This document shows positions 34,274-41,960 of a stretch of 64,000 nt of DNA, piece after piece. The stretch comes from RYN-133 sp963708645 (GTDB lineage Bacteria > Actinomycetota > Actinomycetes > Mycobacteriales > Jatrophihabitantaceae). The translations under genes were made by a program, and so were the position numbers. Position 1 is the stretch's first letter. Each line of letters starts with the position of its first letter. The stretch spans positions 248,001 through 312,000 of the forward strand of contig CAVPTA010000002.1 of NCBI GenBank assembly GCA_963708645.1. Reading direction: 5' to 3'. The notes under the pieces were generated by a model, which saw only the letters and a program-made list of their open reading frames with translations, ran no database searches and was not told the origin of the DNA.

Positions 34274-35709
34274 GGCTTGACTCCTGCCGCTGACTGTCCG
34301 GCAATCCGGCCGAACAAGGTGGAATCGCCGAGGGACAACCCGCTGCAGTACCCCTGGGCTGCGACGCCGGACGTTGTGCGTCCCGCGGCGTACAGGCCGG
34401 CGATCGGCACGCCGTCGAGATCGAGCACCGCTCCGTCGACGGACGTGTCGAGCCCGCCGAGCGTGAACGGTGCGTAGATGAACTTCGACGCACGCAGGTC
34501 GAAGGCCGCGAACGGAGCCCGCAACGGCGTGAGGACGGACGCGCGCTTATGGAACAGCGGGTCCTCACCACGCTCGGCATGCTCGTTGAAGTAGCCGATC
34601 GTGATCGTCAGGCAACCTGACGCTAGCCCGATCTCGCTCTCGAGTTCCGCCGTTGTCTCACACACCCACGTCGCCGGGATGTTGAGCCAGTTCGGTGCGT
34701 AGTGCTCTTCGTCGACGATGAGATACGCCTCGCCACCCTGCTGGACGAGGGCGTGCTGGCCGACCCGTCCCATGTAGGTGTCTTCGTTGACGAAACGCTG
34801 CCCGAAGCGGTTGACGATGATGCCGTGGACGAGGCTGCGCGGCGCGTTGAACGGCAGGGCGCACTCGATCGCGTCCATGCGTTTGACTCGCGCGCCGACG
34901 GCCTCGGCGATGCGGATGCCGCGGCCGTCGTCGCCGTCGGTTCCGAGCCGTAGAGCGGTCGCATGCACGGCCGGTGCGTACTGCGCGATCATCTCCGGTG
35001 ACTGGATGAACCCGCCGGCGGCAAGCACCACGCCGGTGCGCGCGCGAATGGCGACAGTGTCGCCGTATCGAGTGGCGATCACCCCGACAACGGTGCGGGA
35101 ATCGTCGACGACGAGCTGCTCGACCTTGATGTCGAACGAGGTGCGCGCACCGGCTTCGGTCGCGGCGTCGGTGAGCACGCGCATCAACACTGCGCCGCCC
35201 GGACGGCCGCCCTGCACGATGTGTCCGCGCGGTGCCGGCGTCGCGATTTCATCGTAGGGATAGGCGTTCTCGCCGCCGGTGAACATCAGCCCTTCACCGT
35301 CGACGGGCGACGTGCCGCTTGCGTGCAGCAGCACCGTGCCGAGGAACTCGACCCCCCGGGCCAACAGCCATTCGCGGTGTTCGAGGCTGCGTTGGGCGTA
35401 GAGCTCGATCTTCGCCTCGTCCGGCGCCGGGCCGCACGCGGCTTTGAGGAAGGTCGTCATGTTCTCGACCGAGTCGTCGTAGCCGGCTTGTTGTTGCTCG
35501 GGGGTGCCGCCGCCGAGATAGACGAACCCGTCGCTCATCGCGGCCGCGCCACCTGATGCGCCGGCGCGATCAAGCACCAGCACGTCCGCGCCGGCCGAAG
35601 CCGCCTCGTACGCGGCCGAGGCACCGGCCGCGCCGAAGCCGACGACCACGACGTCAGCCTCGTCGTCCCACGTCTCGATCTCGCCTGCAGCTTTGGGACG
35701 GACGCTCAC
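34270..35709 (-). CDS. FAD-dependent dehydrogenase of the KstD/fumarate reductase family
   Basis: A 479-residue flavoprotein. ADVVVVGFGAAGASAAYEAASAGADVLVLDRAGASGGAAAMSDGFVYLGGG is the FAD-binding start, and DGVPIAGLYAAGRTTSGVAAQGYCSGLSLGDSTLFGRIAGQSAA is the C-terminal FAD segment. It is related to, but clearly different from, the true KstD encoded two genes upstream. It may act as a 3-ketosteroid delta4- or other ring dehydrogenase; this is inference from operon position. The start overlaps the chsH3 stop by 4 bases. Confidence 0.82.
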   Translation of the reverse strand: MSVRPKAAGEIETWDDEADVVVVGFGAAGASAAYEAASAGADVLVLDRAGASGGAAAMSDGFVYLGGGTPEQQQAGYDDSVENMTTFLKAACGPAPDEAKIELYAQRSLEHREWLLARGVEFLGTVLLHASGTSPVDGEGLMFTGGENAYPYDEIATPAPRGHIVQGGRPGGAVLMRVLTDAATEAGARTSFDIKVEQLVVDDSRTVVGVIATRYGDTVAIRARTGVVLAAGGFIQSPEMIAQYAPAVHATALRLGTDGDDGRGIRIAEAVGARVKRMDAIECALPFNAPRSLVHGIIVNRFGQRFVNEDTYMGRVGQHALVQQGGEAYLIVDEEHYAPNWLNIPATWVCETTAELESEIGLASGCLTITIGYFNEHAERGEDPLFHKRASVLTPLRAPFAAFDLRASKFIYAPFTLGGLDTSVDGAVLDLDGVPIAGLYAAGRTTSGVAAQGYCSGLSLGDSTLFGRIAGQSAAGVKP

Positions 35710-36569
35710 AGCGTGACCTCCAAAGTTGCGCCGGCCAGGGCTGGTGCATTGTCGCGCTCGTCGACGGTCGTGACCACGGTGTACGAATCGCCGTCACGCC
35801 ACACGGAGGTACGCAGCGTCTCGCCGGGGAAGACGGTGCCCGCGAAGCGCACTTCGAACGCGGCCACGCGCGTGACGTCGCCGTCGAGCAGCGTGTCGAC
35901 CAGTCCTTTGGCGACCATCCCGTAGGTGCACAGGCCATGCAGGATGGGCTGCTCGAAGCCCGCGCGTTCAGCGAAGGACGGGCGCGAGTGCAGTGGGTTG
36001 CGATCGCCGAGCAGTCGGTACCACAGGGCTTGCTGCGGGAGGGTCGGTGTGACGATCACGTGGTCGGGTGCGCGCTCGGATGGTGCGTTCGAGAAGGACG
36101 GCCCGCGATCGCCACCGAACCCGCCTTCACCGCGAGCGAAGATGCTCGAGGTGTTCGTCCACAACGGGTTGCCGTCGAGATCGCTGACGCGTGTTTCGGT
36201 GACGACGACGGCGGCGCTGCCCTTGTCCCAGATGTCGGCGACCCGCGCCGTGGCGCGGGCCCTCCCGCTCGTCGGCAGCGCCTGGTGCATGTCGATGCGC
36301 TGGGTTCCGTGCAGCACCTTGGTCAGGTCGATGGAGATGCCTGGGTATTCGACGCGGGGAGTTTCGGTCGCGTGCACCGACGGCGCGACGACCGCGAAGG
36401 TCGGCAGCACGTGCAGGTCGTCCTCGGTGGTGTAGCGCAGCTCGCGCGCGTCGGTCGGATCGGCGCCGGCACCGAGCGCGAGGTGGTAGAGAAGTACGTC
36501 TGATTCGGTCCACTCGAAGTCGAACGGGGCGAGTTCGGCGCCGAGCGCGATCGACGGATCAATGGGCAT
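35706..36569 (-). CDS. MaoC-type enoyl-CoA hydratase (Rv3538/ChsH3-like)
   Basis: A 287-residue double hot-dog hydratase starting MPIDPSIALGAELAPFDFEWTESDVLLYHLALGAG. The second half has RLLGDRNPLHSRPSFAERAGFEQPILHGLCTYGM, the hydratase-2 motif with catalytic Asp and His. Rv3538 in M. tuberculosis has the same start and lies next to kstD, and is implicated in beta-oxidation of steroid side chains. ATG 36569 overlaps the kstD end by 11 bases; longer frames only shadow kstD. Confidence 0.88.
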   Translation of the reverse strand: MPIDPSIALGAELAPFDFEWTESDVLLYHLALGAGADPTDARELRYTTEDDLHVLPTFAVVAPSVHATETPRVEYPGISIDLTKVLHGTQRIDMHQALPTSGRARATARVADIWDKGSAAVVVTETRVSDLDGNPLWTNTSSIFARGEGGFGGDRGPSFSNAPSERAPDHVIVTPTLPQQALWYRLLGDRNPLHSRPSFAERAGFEQPILHGLCTYGMVAKGLVDTLLDGDVTRVAAFEVRFAGTVFPGETLRTSVWRDGDSYTVVTTVDERDNAPALAGATLEVTL

Positions 36570-38267
36570 CCTGGTGCTCCTTCGAGCCGGCCCGGGCGCG
36601 CTCGGCGATGTCTTGCGCCGCGAGGTAGCCGAAGGTGATCGCGGGCCCGATCGTCGCGCCCGGCCCGGCATAGGTGTGTCCCATGACGGGTGCGCTCACA
36701 TTGCCGGCGGCGTACAGGCCGTCGATGACCGACCCGTCGGCGCGCAGCACGCGCGCGCGTACGTCGGTGCGCACGCCGCCCTTCGTGCCGAGGTCACCGG
36801 GCACCATCACGACTGCGTAGAACGGGCCTTGGTCGATCGGCGACAGGCATGGATTCGGCTTCACGGTCGGGTCGCCGTAGTAGCGGTCGTAGCCGCTGTC
36901 GCCACGTCCGTACTGCTCGTCCTTGCCGGTCTTCGCAAACCCGTTGAACCGCTCGACCGTGCGTTCGAGCGTTGCTGCGTCGACGCCGATCTTCGTGGCC
37001 AGTTCGCCGACTGTCGTCGCCCGTTGGATGACGCCGGCTTTGTACCAACGGCCGGGGAACGGGCGGCGCGGTGGCACACCGGCGAACACGTATCTGTTGC
37101 GGTAGCGCTGGTCGATGATCATCCAGCACGGCAAGTTCTCGCCGGGCCCGTCGCCGCGGCCGAACTCGTCGCCGCCGTACATGCGGTGCACCGCTTCGAC
37201 GTAGGGCAGTGCCTCGTTCATGAATCGCTCGCCCGCGCGTTGACCATGATGCCGCCGGGCAGCGTGCGTTCGGCCAGGCAGAACCACGGACCACCGGTCA
37301 GCGGGATGGACGGTCCCCACCAGGCGTCGTCCATGAGCTCGAGTTCGGCACCGAGGCGTTCGGCGGCGAGGATGCCGTCGCCAGTGTTCGCGGCGGCACC
37401 GACCGTCCACGTCGAGCCGATCGGCTCGCGCTGGTACTGCTTGCGCATCGCCTCGTTGTGCTCGAACCCGCCGCTGGCCAGCACGACGCCGTGGCGTGGC
37501 GCGGATCGTGCGTTGCTGATGGTTGTGCTCGACGACGACGCCGCAGACACCGCTGTCGTCTTCGACGAGCAGGTCGTCGAGGGCGGTGTCGAGCAGCACG
37601 CGGCACGCCCGCGTCCTGCAGGCCCGCGCGCAGGCCGGCGGCAAACGCCTGCCCGCGCACGGCGAGGTCCTTGCGGGTGACCATCGCCCACATCCAGCGA
37701 AGCCCGATCCTGAGCACCCGCAGCACGCCGCGCGGGTGGCGCATCAGCAGCGTCGCCCAGCGGAAATCGGCTTGGGTGACGCGTCACGTTGAGCGGCGAC
37801 TTGCCGTAGTCGGGTTCGAGATCGGCGCGTTCGGACCCGAGCCGTTTCAGGTCGAACGGTCGCGGTTCGATGCTGCGGCCGCCGACCCGTCCGCCCGGCG
37901 CTTCGGGGTAGTAGTCGCTGTAGTCGGGCACCCACTGCATCCGTAACGGCGAGTGGTCGAGCAGGAAGCGCAACGCCTCGGGTCCGCGGTCGAGGTAGGT
38001 GTCGATGCGTTCGGCGGGAACGACGTCGCCGACGATGCTGTGCAGGTAGTCGCGCGCGGCCTGCGGGGTGTCGTCGACCTTGTCGTGGCGCAGCACGTCG
38101 TTGTTGGGGATCCAGACGCCGCCGCCCGAGCGTGCGGTCGACCCGCCGAAGTGTGCGGCCTTCTCGATGAGGATGGTCCGCAGGCCGGCGTGTGCGGCCG
38201 TCAGCGCGGCTGACATTCCGGCGCCGCCGCTGCCCACCACGACGACGTCGTATTCGTCATCCCGCAT
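36559..38267 (-). CDS. kstD: 3-ketosteroid delta1-dehydrogenase, frame broken four times
   Basis: KstD introduces the 1,2 double bond into ring A, needed for ring B opening. Segments in different frames join to a complete homologue of Rv3537: YDVVVVGSGGAGMSAALTAAHAGLRTILIEK with GGSTARSGGGVWIPNNDVL, YSDYYPEAPGGRVGGRSIEPRPFDLKRLGSE, RHPRGVLRVLRIGLRWMW, VVLASGGFEHNEAMRKQYQREPIGSTWTVGAAANTGDGILAAERLGAELELMDDAWWGP, and GERFMNEALPYVEAVHRMYGG through DGLYAAGNVSAPVMGHTYAGPGATIGPAITFGYLAA. Extra bases occur near 37785, 37613 and 37508; one base seems lost near 37233. Mended length about 568 residues. It heads a five-gene operon downstream of a KstR box. Confidence 0.88.
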
Positions 38268-38335
38268 GTAGAACAGGTTATAGTTTTGCGCTGGTTATGC
38301 AAGATATGATGCGCGCAAGATCCGATGCCTTCCCC

Positions 38336-38349
38336 TAGAACGGGTTCTA
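38336..38349. promoter_or_regulatory. KstR operator (kstD operon / SRPBCC gene)
   Basis: TAGAACGGGTTCTA has perfect half-sites. It lies 69 bases before the kstD start on the minus strand and only 3 bases before the TTG of the plus-strand SRPBCC gene. Confidence 0.9.
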
Positions 38350-38351
38350 TT

Positions 38352-38825
38352 TTGAGCGCACCGTCCGCCACCGCCTCGATTGACATCGCCGCGCCGCCCG
38401 CCGCCGTGTACGCCCTGGTCACCGATCTCGACGTCCTTGCCGATCTCGCCGACGAGACCAGCGCGATGCGCTGGGTGTCCGGGTCATCGGCGACAGCGGG
38501 TGCGCGCTTTCGCGGCACCAACCGCAACGGCTGGCGACGGTGGACGACGACGTGCACCGTCACCGACGCCGAATCGGGCCGGGTCTTCGCCTTCGACGTC
38601 GGCCACGGCATGCCGTCGGTGCCGATCTCGCGATGGCAGTACGACTTCGAGGCGACCGCCGAGGGCTGCCGGGTCACCGAGAGCACCTGGGACCGGCGTC
38701 CCGGCTGGTTCAAGCGCCCGGCCGAATTGGTGACCGGCACGCGCAATCGCCCGGGCCTCAACGCGGCCCACATCCACGCCACGCTGGCGCGGCTCAAAGC
38801 GCGCGCGGAGACCGCCCGGTCGTAG
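38352..38825 (+). CDS. SRPBCC (START/Bet v1-like) family protein
   Basis: A 157-residue polyketide-cyclase/dehydrase-like helix-grip protein: ASIDIAAPPAAVYALVTDLDVLADLADETSAMRW is the typical first strand and helix, followed by GARFRGTNRNGWRRWTTTCTVTDAE and a long C-terminal helix. The fold binds hydrophobic ligands. The KstR box directly at the start codon suggests a steroid-related binding or carrier role, but that is inference. TTG 38352 is needed to include the first strand; if so the transcript may be leaderless. Confidence 0.75.
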   Translation: MSAPSATASIDIAAPPAAVYALVTDLDVLADLADETSAMRWVSGSSATAGARFRGTNRNGWRRWTTTCTVTDAESGRVFAFDVGHGMPSVPISRWQYDFEATAEGCRVTESTWDRRPGWFKRPAELVTGTRNRPGLNAAHIHATLARLKARAETARS

Positions 38826-38835
38826 GCTCGCCCGT

Positions 38836-39231
38836 GTGACTCGGGTGCATCGCGTCGAGGCCCTGGCCGGTGCCGGGCGGTACGCCGTGACCTTCCAACG
38901 TCCCGACAGCAGCGAACAGAGCGCAGTCGTCCAGGTCAGCGGTGATCAGGTCAGCGCCGCCGAGGCAAGCCTGCCGGATGGCTGGACTCGTGAGAGCGAC
39001 GCGTTCGCGGCACTGGCTGAAGTGTTGTTCGCGCTCGAACGCGCCCGCGAACTCGGCCCCGTCGCGGCGCAGCTCGTCGATGTCGACGGCGGGTGGGACG
39101 TGATGATGGGCAACGTCGTGCTCGGCGACAGCGGTCAGCCGACCTGCACCGCGCACGGCGTGATGGAGTCCGGTGACGGCGGTGTGTACGAGTGCGCCGA
39201 GTGCGGCGCCCGCGCCGCCTACGCCACCTGA
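38836..39231 (+). CDS. Hypothetical protein with C-terminal Cys pair
   Basis: A 131-residue acidic protein that I do not recognise. It ends in TCTAHGVMESGDGGVYECAECGARAAYAT, where one early Cys and a CxxC could bind a metal. The start is a GTG 10 bases after the SRPBCC stop, so it is probably co-transcribed and under the same KstR box. No membrane segment or signal peptide is visible. Confidence 0.6.
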   Translation: MTRVHRVEALAGAGRYAVTFQRPDSSEQSAVVQVSGDQVSAAEASLPDGWTRESDAFAALAEVLFALERARELGPVAAQLVDVDGGWDVMMGNVVLGDSGQPTCTAHGVMESGDGGVYECAECGARAAYAT

Positions 39232-39233
39232 CC

Positions 39234-39298
39234 TTGTGTTGCAGCCCCGTCCGGACACTTTTCCGTCCGAAAAATGGTCGGACGGGGCTGCAACACAA
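39234..39298. repeat. 65-bp near-perfect palindrome between convergent genes
   Basis: Arms 39234-39253 (TTGTGTTGCAGCCCCGTCCG) and 39279-39298 are exact reverse complements over 20 bases, and the 25-base centre is itself partly self-complementary (ACTTTT / AAAAAT). It sits 2 bases after one stop codon and 8 bases before the stop of convergent kshB. It may act as a bidirectional terminator or be a member of a dispersed palindromic repeat family. There is no T-run outside the stem. Confidence 0.8.
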
Positions 39299-39306
39299 CC
39301 TTGAGG

Positions 39307-40345
39307 TCAGCTGTAGCGGACGGAGACCCGGTCGCTGATCGGCAACGACTGGCAGGCAAGCACGAAACCCTCGTCGAGGTCGTCCTGTTCGAGGATCTCG
39401 TTGTGCAGCATCTTGACCTCGCCGTCGGCCAGGATGCACGCGCATGCGCTGCAGGCCCCCTGCCGGCACGAGAACGGCGCCTTGAGGCCCTTCTCGAGCA
39501 GGAGGTCGAGCAGCTTCTTGTGTCGCGGCCAGTCGAACTCGTGCGTCTCGCCGTCGAGATCGACCGTCAATGCGGTCGCCGGACCGTTCTCGGCCTCGTC
39601 GACGAGCAGCTGACGCGCCAGCGGCCGGCAGCGCGAACGGATCCTCGGCCAGCGACTGGAACCGCTCGATGTGGATCCGCGCCGGCGGCACGCCGAGTTC
39701 GCGCAATGAGTGCGACACCGACTCCATGAACGGGCTCGGGCCGCACACGAACGCGGTGTGCTCGGTGAACGGAGCGGCCAGTGCTTTCAGCTGTGCACGG
39801 GACGGGATGCCCTGCACCGATTCGAGCCAGTGCAGCACGTGCAGGCGGTCGGGGTACTGCTCGGCCAACTCGCGCAGCTGCGCCGCGAAGATCACGGCGT
39901 TCTCGTGCTGGTTCGCGTAGACGAGCACAACGTTGCCGCTGCCGGCATGAAGCGCAGACTTCAGGATCGACAGGACGGGCGTGATGCCGCTTCCGCCGGC
40001 GAACAGCAGCAGGTCGGCATCAAGCGATTTGGGCGTGAAGACACCGCTGGGGACGAGGCATTCGAGCTCGTCGCCGACTGCGAGCGTGTCGTTGATCCAG
40101 TTCGACCCGAGCCCGTCGTTGACCCGCTTCACCGCGATGCGCATCGGCTCGTCGCGGTGCGGCGAGCTGCACAGCGAATAGCAGCGTCCGATCGGTCCCG
40201 AGTCGAGCGGCAGGCGCAGCGTCAGGAACTGGCCGGGGGAGTAGGAGAAGTCGACGCCGGGCGGCGGTTCGAACACGACCGAGCACGCGTCGGCGGTCTC
40301 GCGCACGATCTCGGCGACCCGCAGCCGATGCGAGTCGACCTGCAT
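39307..40345 (-). CDS. kshB: 3-ketosteroid 9-alpha-monooxygenase, ferredoxin reductase component (one +1 frameshift)
   Basis: KshB passes electrons from NADH through FAD and a plant-type 2Fe-2S cluster to KshA. The FNR module shows FSYSPGQFLTLRLPLDSGPIGRCYSLCSSP (FAD) and LLLFAGGSGITPVLSILKSAL (NAD). The C-terminal ferredoxin domain LTVDLDGETHEFDWPRHKKLLDLLLEKGLKAPFSCRQGACSACACILADGEV ... ACQSLP has the four cluster cysteines. The two parts are separated by one extra base near 39632 (FALP then PLARQLLVDEAENGPATA). ATG 40345 overlaps the stop of the small upstream gene (TGATG). Mended length about 345 residues. Confidence 0.88.
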
Positions 40346-40638
40346 CAGCGCATCATCGGCACCGCAAGCGTCACCGTCGCGCACACGCGGCCTCGATGCT
40401 GATCGACTCGCGCAGCCGCGGGCACCCAAGCGAGACGCCGCAATGCGCCAACGGCATCGAAGTGCGCACAGCCGGCCATCGCCGCGGCCGTCCACTGCAC
40501 GCTGGTGTGCTTGCGCGAGTTCTTCTTCACGCCGACCTCGACGCCGCACGTCGCGCACGACACGGGCACCAACCCGATCTCGACGTAGAGCCGCTTGTCG
40601 GCAGCGGTCTCGTGCTCGTGATCGGTCATCGCGGGCAT
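40345..40638 (-). CDS. Small Cys-containing protein between kshA and kshB (hypothetical, frame broken three times)
   Basis: Begins MPAMTDHEHETAADKRLYVEIGLVPVSCATCGVEVGVKKNSRKHTSVQWTAAAMAGCAHFDAVGALRR in one frame, then CPRLRESISIEAA and VRDG in the other two, and ends TLAVPMMR with TGA overlapping the kshB ATG (TGATG). Three single extra bases, near 40430, 40390 and 40375, explain this and return to the first frame. The product is about 96 residues with a CxxC. It belongs to no family I can name. Position between the oxygenase and reductase genes suggests an accessory role in the KSH system. ATG 40629 is an alternative start. Confidence 0.6.
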   Translation of the reverse strand: MPAMTDHEHETAADKRLYVEIGLVPVSCATCGVEVGVKKNSRKHTSVQWTAAAMAGCAHFDAVGALRRLAWVPAAARVDQHRGRVCATVTLAVPMMR

Positions 40639-40640
40639 CT

Positions 40641-41807
40641 CTACTCGCCGGCCTCGGCGCGCTTGCGCAGGTTCTCTGCGACCTCCTTCTCCCACGTCTC
40701 GACGGCGTGGGAGGTGTCGATCTCGAACTCGAAGCGTGCCGTCATGTCCTCGGTGACGTCGGCGGCGTCGACGTAGAACTGCTCGTACCAGCGGCGCAGT
40801 TGGTAGACCGGCCCGTCCTCTTCGCACAGCAGCGGGTTGTCGATGCGGCTCTTGTTACGCCAGATCGCGACGTCCTGCTCGAAGCCGATCTTGAAGCTCT
40901 TCGCGAACTTGCCGGCGATCTTGTTCGCCATCTCGCGGTCGACGCCGGGCAGCTTCTTCACCATGACGCCGTACTGCAACAGGAAGGAGTTCTTGTCGAT
41001 CGGGTAGTGGCAGTTCACCAGTACCGACTCGACGGTCGTGCCCTTGAAGTCGTTCCACAGCCAATTGATCATGTAGGACGGCCCGAAGTAGGACGCCTCG
41101 GACTTGAGCAGGTTGTCCTCGCCCGCGTACTGACTGCCCTGGCCGATGTCGGGACGGCCGCGCGACTCCATGTACTGAGTGGCGATGTGGCCCTCGAAGA
41201 CGTTCTTGAAGTACGTGGGGAACGCGTAGTGCACGTAATAGAAGTGCGCCATGTCCGAGACGTTGTCGATGATCTCGCGGCAGTTGGAGCCCTCGATGTG
41301 CAGCGTCGTCCAGACCCAGTCGCTCCACTCGTCCGAACCGACGCCCTCGATGTCCGGGATCTCGACGTCAGGTGTGGGCGCGTTGCCTTCCGGGTCGTTC
41401 CAGACGAACAGCTGCCCGTTCTTCTCGGTCGCCGTCCAGGCGCGGGTGCGCGCGCGCAGCGGCACGCGTTTGGCGTAGGGGATGCCCACGCACCGTCCCT
41501 CGCCCGACCAGCGCCAGTCGTGGAACGGGCAGGCGATCGCGTCGTCCTTGATCGTGCCCTGGGTCAGGTCACCGCCCATGTGCCGGCAGTAGGCGTCGAG
41601 CACACGTAGCGTGCCGTCGGAGGTCGCGAACACGACGAGCTTCGTCCCGAACGCGGTGATCGCGTGCGGCTTGCCGTCGTGGAAGTCGGCTGCGAGCCCG
41701 AGGCAGTGCCAGCCGCGCGCGAAGCGATCCGGGATGACGCCCGCGTCGATGGAACGCACGGCATCAGTGCCTACAGAGGACTCAGTGGTCTCGACCGTCC
41801 GGGTCAT
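40641..41807 (-). CDS. kshA: 3-ketosteroid 9-alpha-monooxygenase, Rieske oxygenase component
   Basis: KshA hydroxylates C9 of 1,4-androstadienedione-type steroids, which after delta1-dehydrogenation makes ring B fall open. The 388-residue protein has a Rieske 2Fe-2S site (Cys74, His76 in YCRHMGGDL; Cys93, His96 in CPFHDWRW). The mononuclear iron ligands are His188 and His193 in NVSDMAHFYYVHYAFPTYF and Asp312 in GFEQDVAIW. The sequence is close to Rv3526. It is intact, divergent from hsaA, with two KstR boxes in the 153-base gap. Confidence 0.94.
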   Translation of the reverse strand: MTRTVETTESSVGTDAVRSIDAGVIPDRFARGWHCLGLAADFHDGKPHAITAFGTKLVVFATSDGTLRVLDAYCRHMGGDLTQGTIKDDAIACPFHDWRWSGEGRCVGIPYAKRVPLRARTRAWTATEKNGQLFVWNDPEGNAPTPDVEIPDIEGVGSDEWSDWVWTTLHIEGSNCREIIDNVSDMAHFYYVHYAFPTYFKNVFEGHIATQYMESRGRPDIGQGSQYAGEDNLLKSEASYFGPSYMINWLWNDFKGTTVESVLVNCHYPIDKNSFLLQYGVMVKKLPGVDREMANKIAGKFAKSFKIGFEQDVAIWRNKSRIDNPLLCEEDGPVYQLRRWYEQFYVDAADVTEDMTARFEFEIDTSHAVETWEKEVAENLRKRAEAGE

Positions 41808-41826
41808 CGGCGCTCCCGTCTACAAA

Positions 41827-41840
41827 TAGAACTTGTTTCA
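41827..41840. promoter_or_regulatory. KstR operator, imperfect (kshA side)
   Basis: TAGAACTTGTTTCA: the left half-site is perfect and the right has two changes from GTTCTA. It lies 19 bases upstream of the kshA ATG on the minus strand. Confidence 0.75.
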
Positions 41841-41905
41841 GAAATCGTGCCTGATGAGCCGTCCTTGCGCAAGCTCAGAAGCCATCGCGTCGCCTCGACA
41901 CGTAC

Positions 41906-41919
41906 GAGAACTTGTTCTA
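41906..41919. promoter_or_regulatory. KstR operator (hsaADCB side)
   Basis: GAGAACTTGTTCTA: one change in the left half-site, perfect right half-site. It lies 41 bases upstream of the hsaA ATG and 98 bases from kshA. Confidence 0.88.
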
Positions 41920-41960
41920 GTCTGGCCTCAGAAATACCAGCTAACACAGGAGTTCCACCG

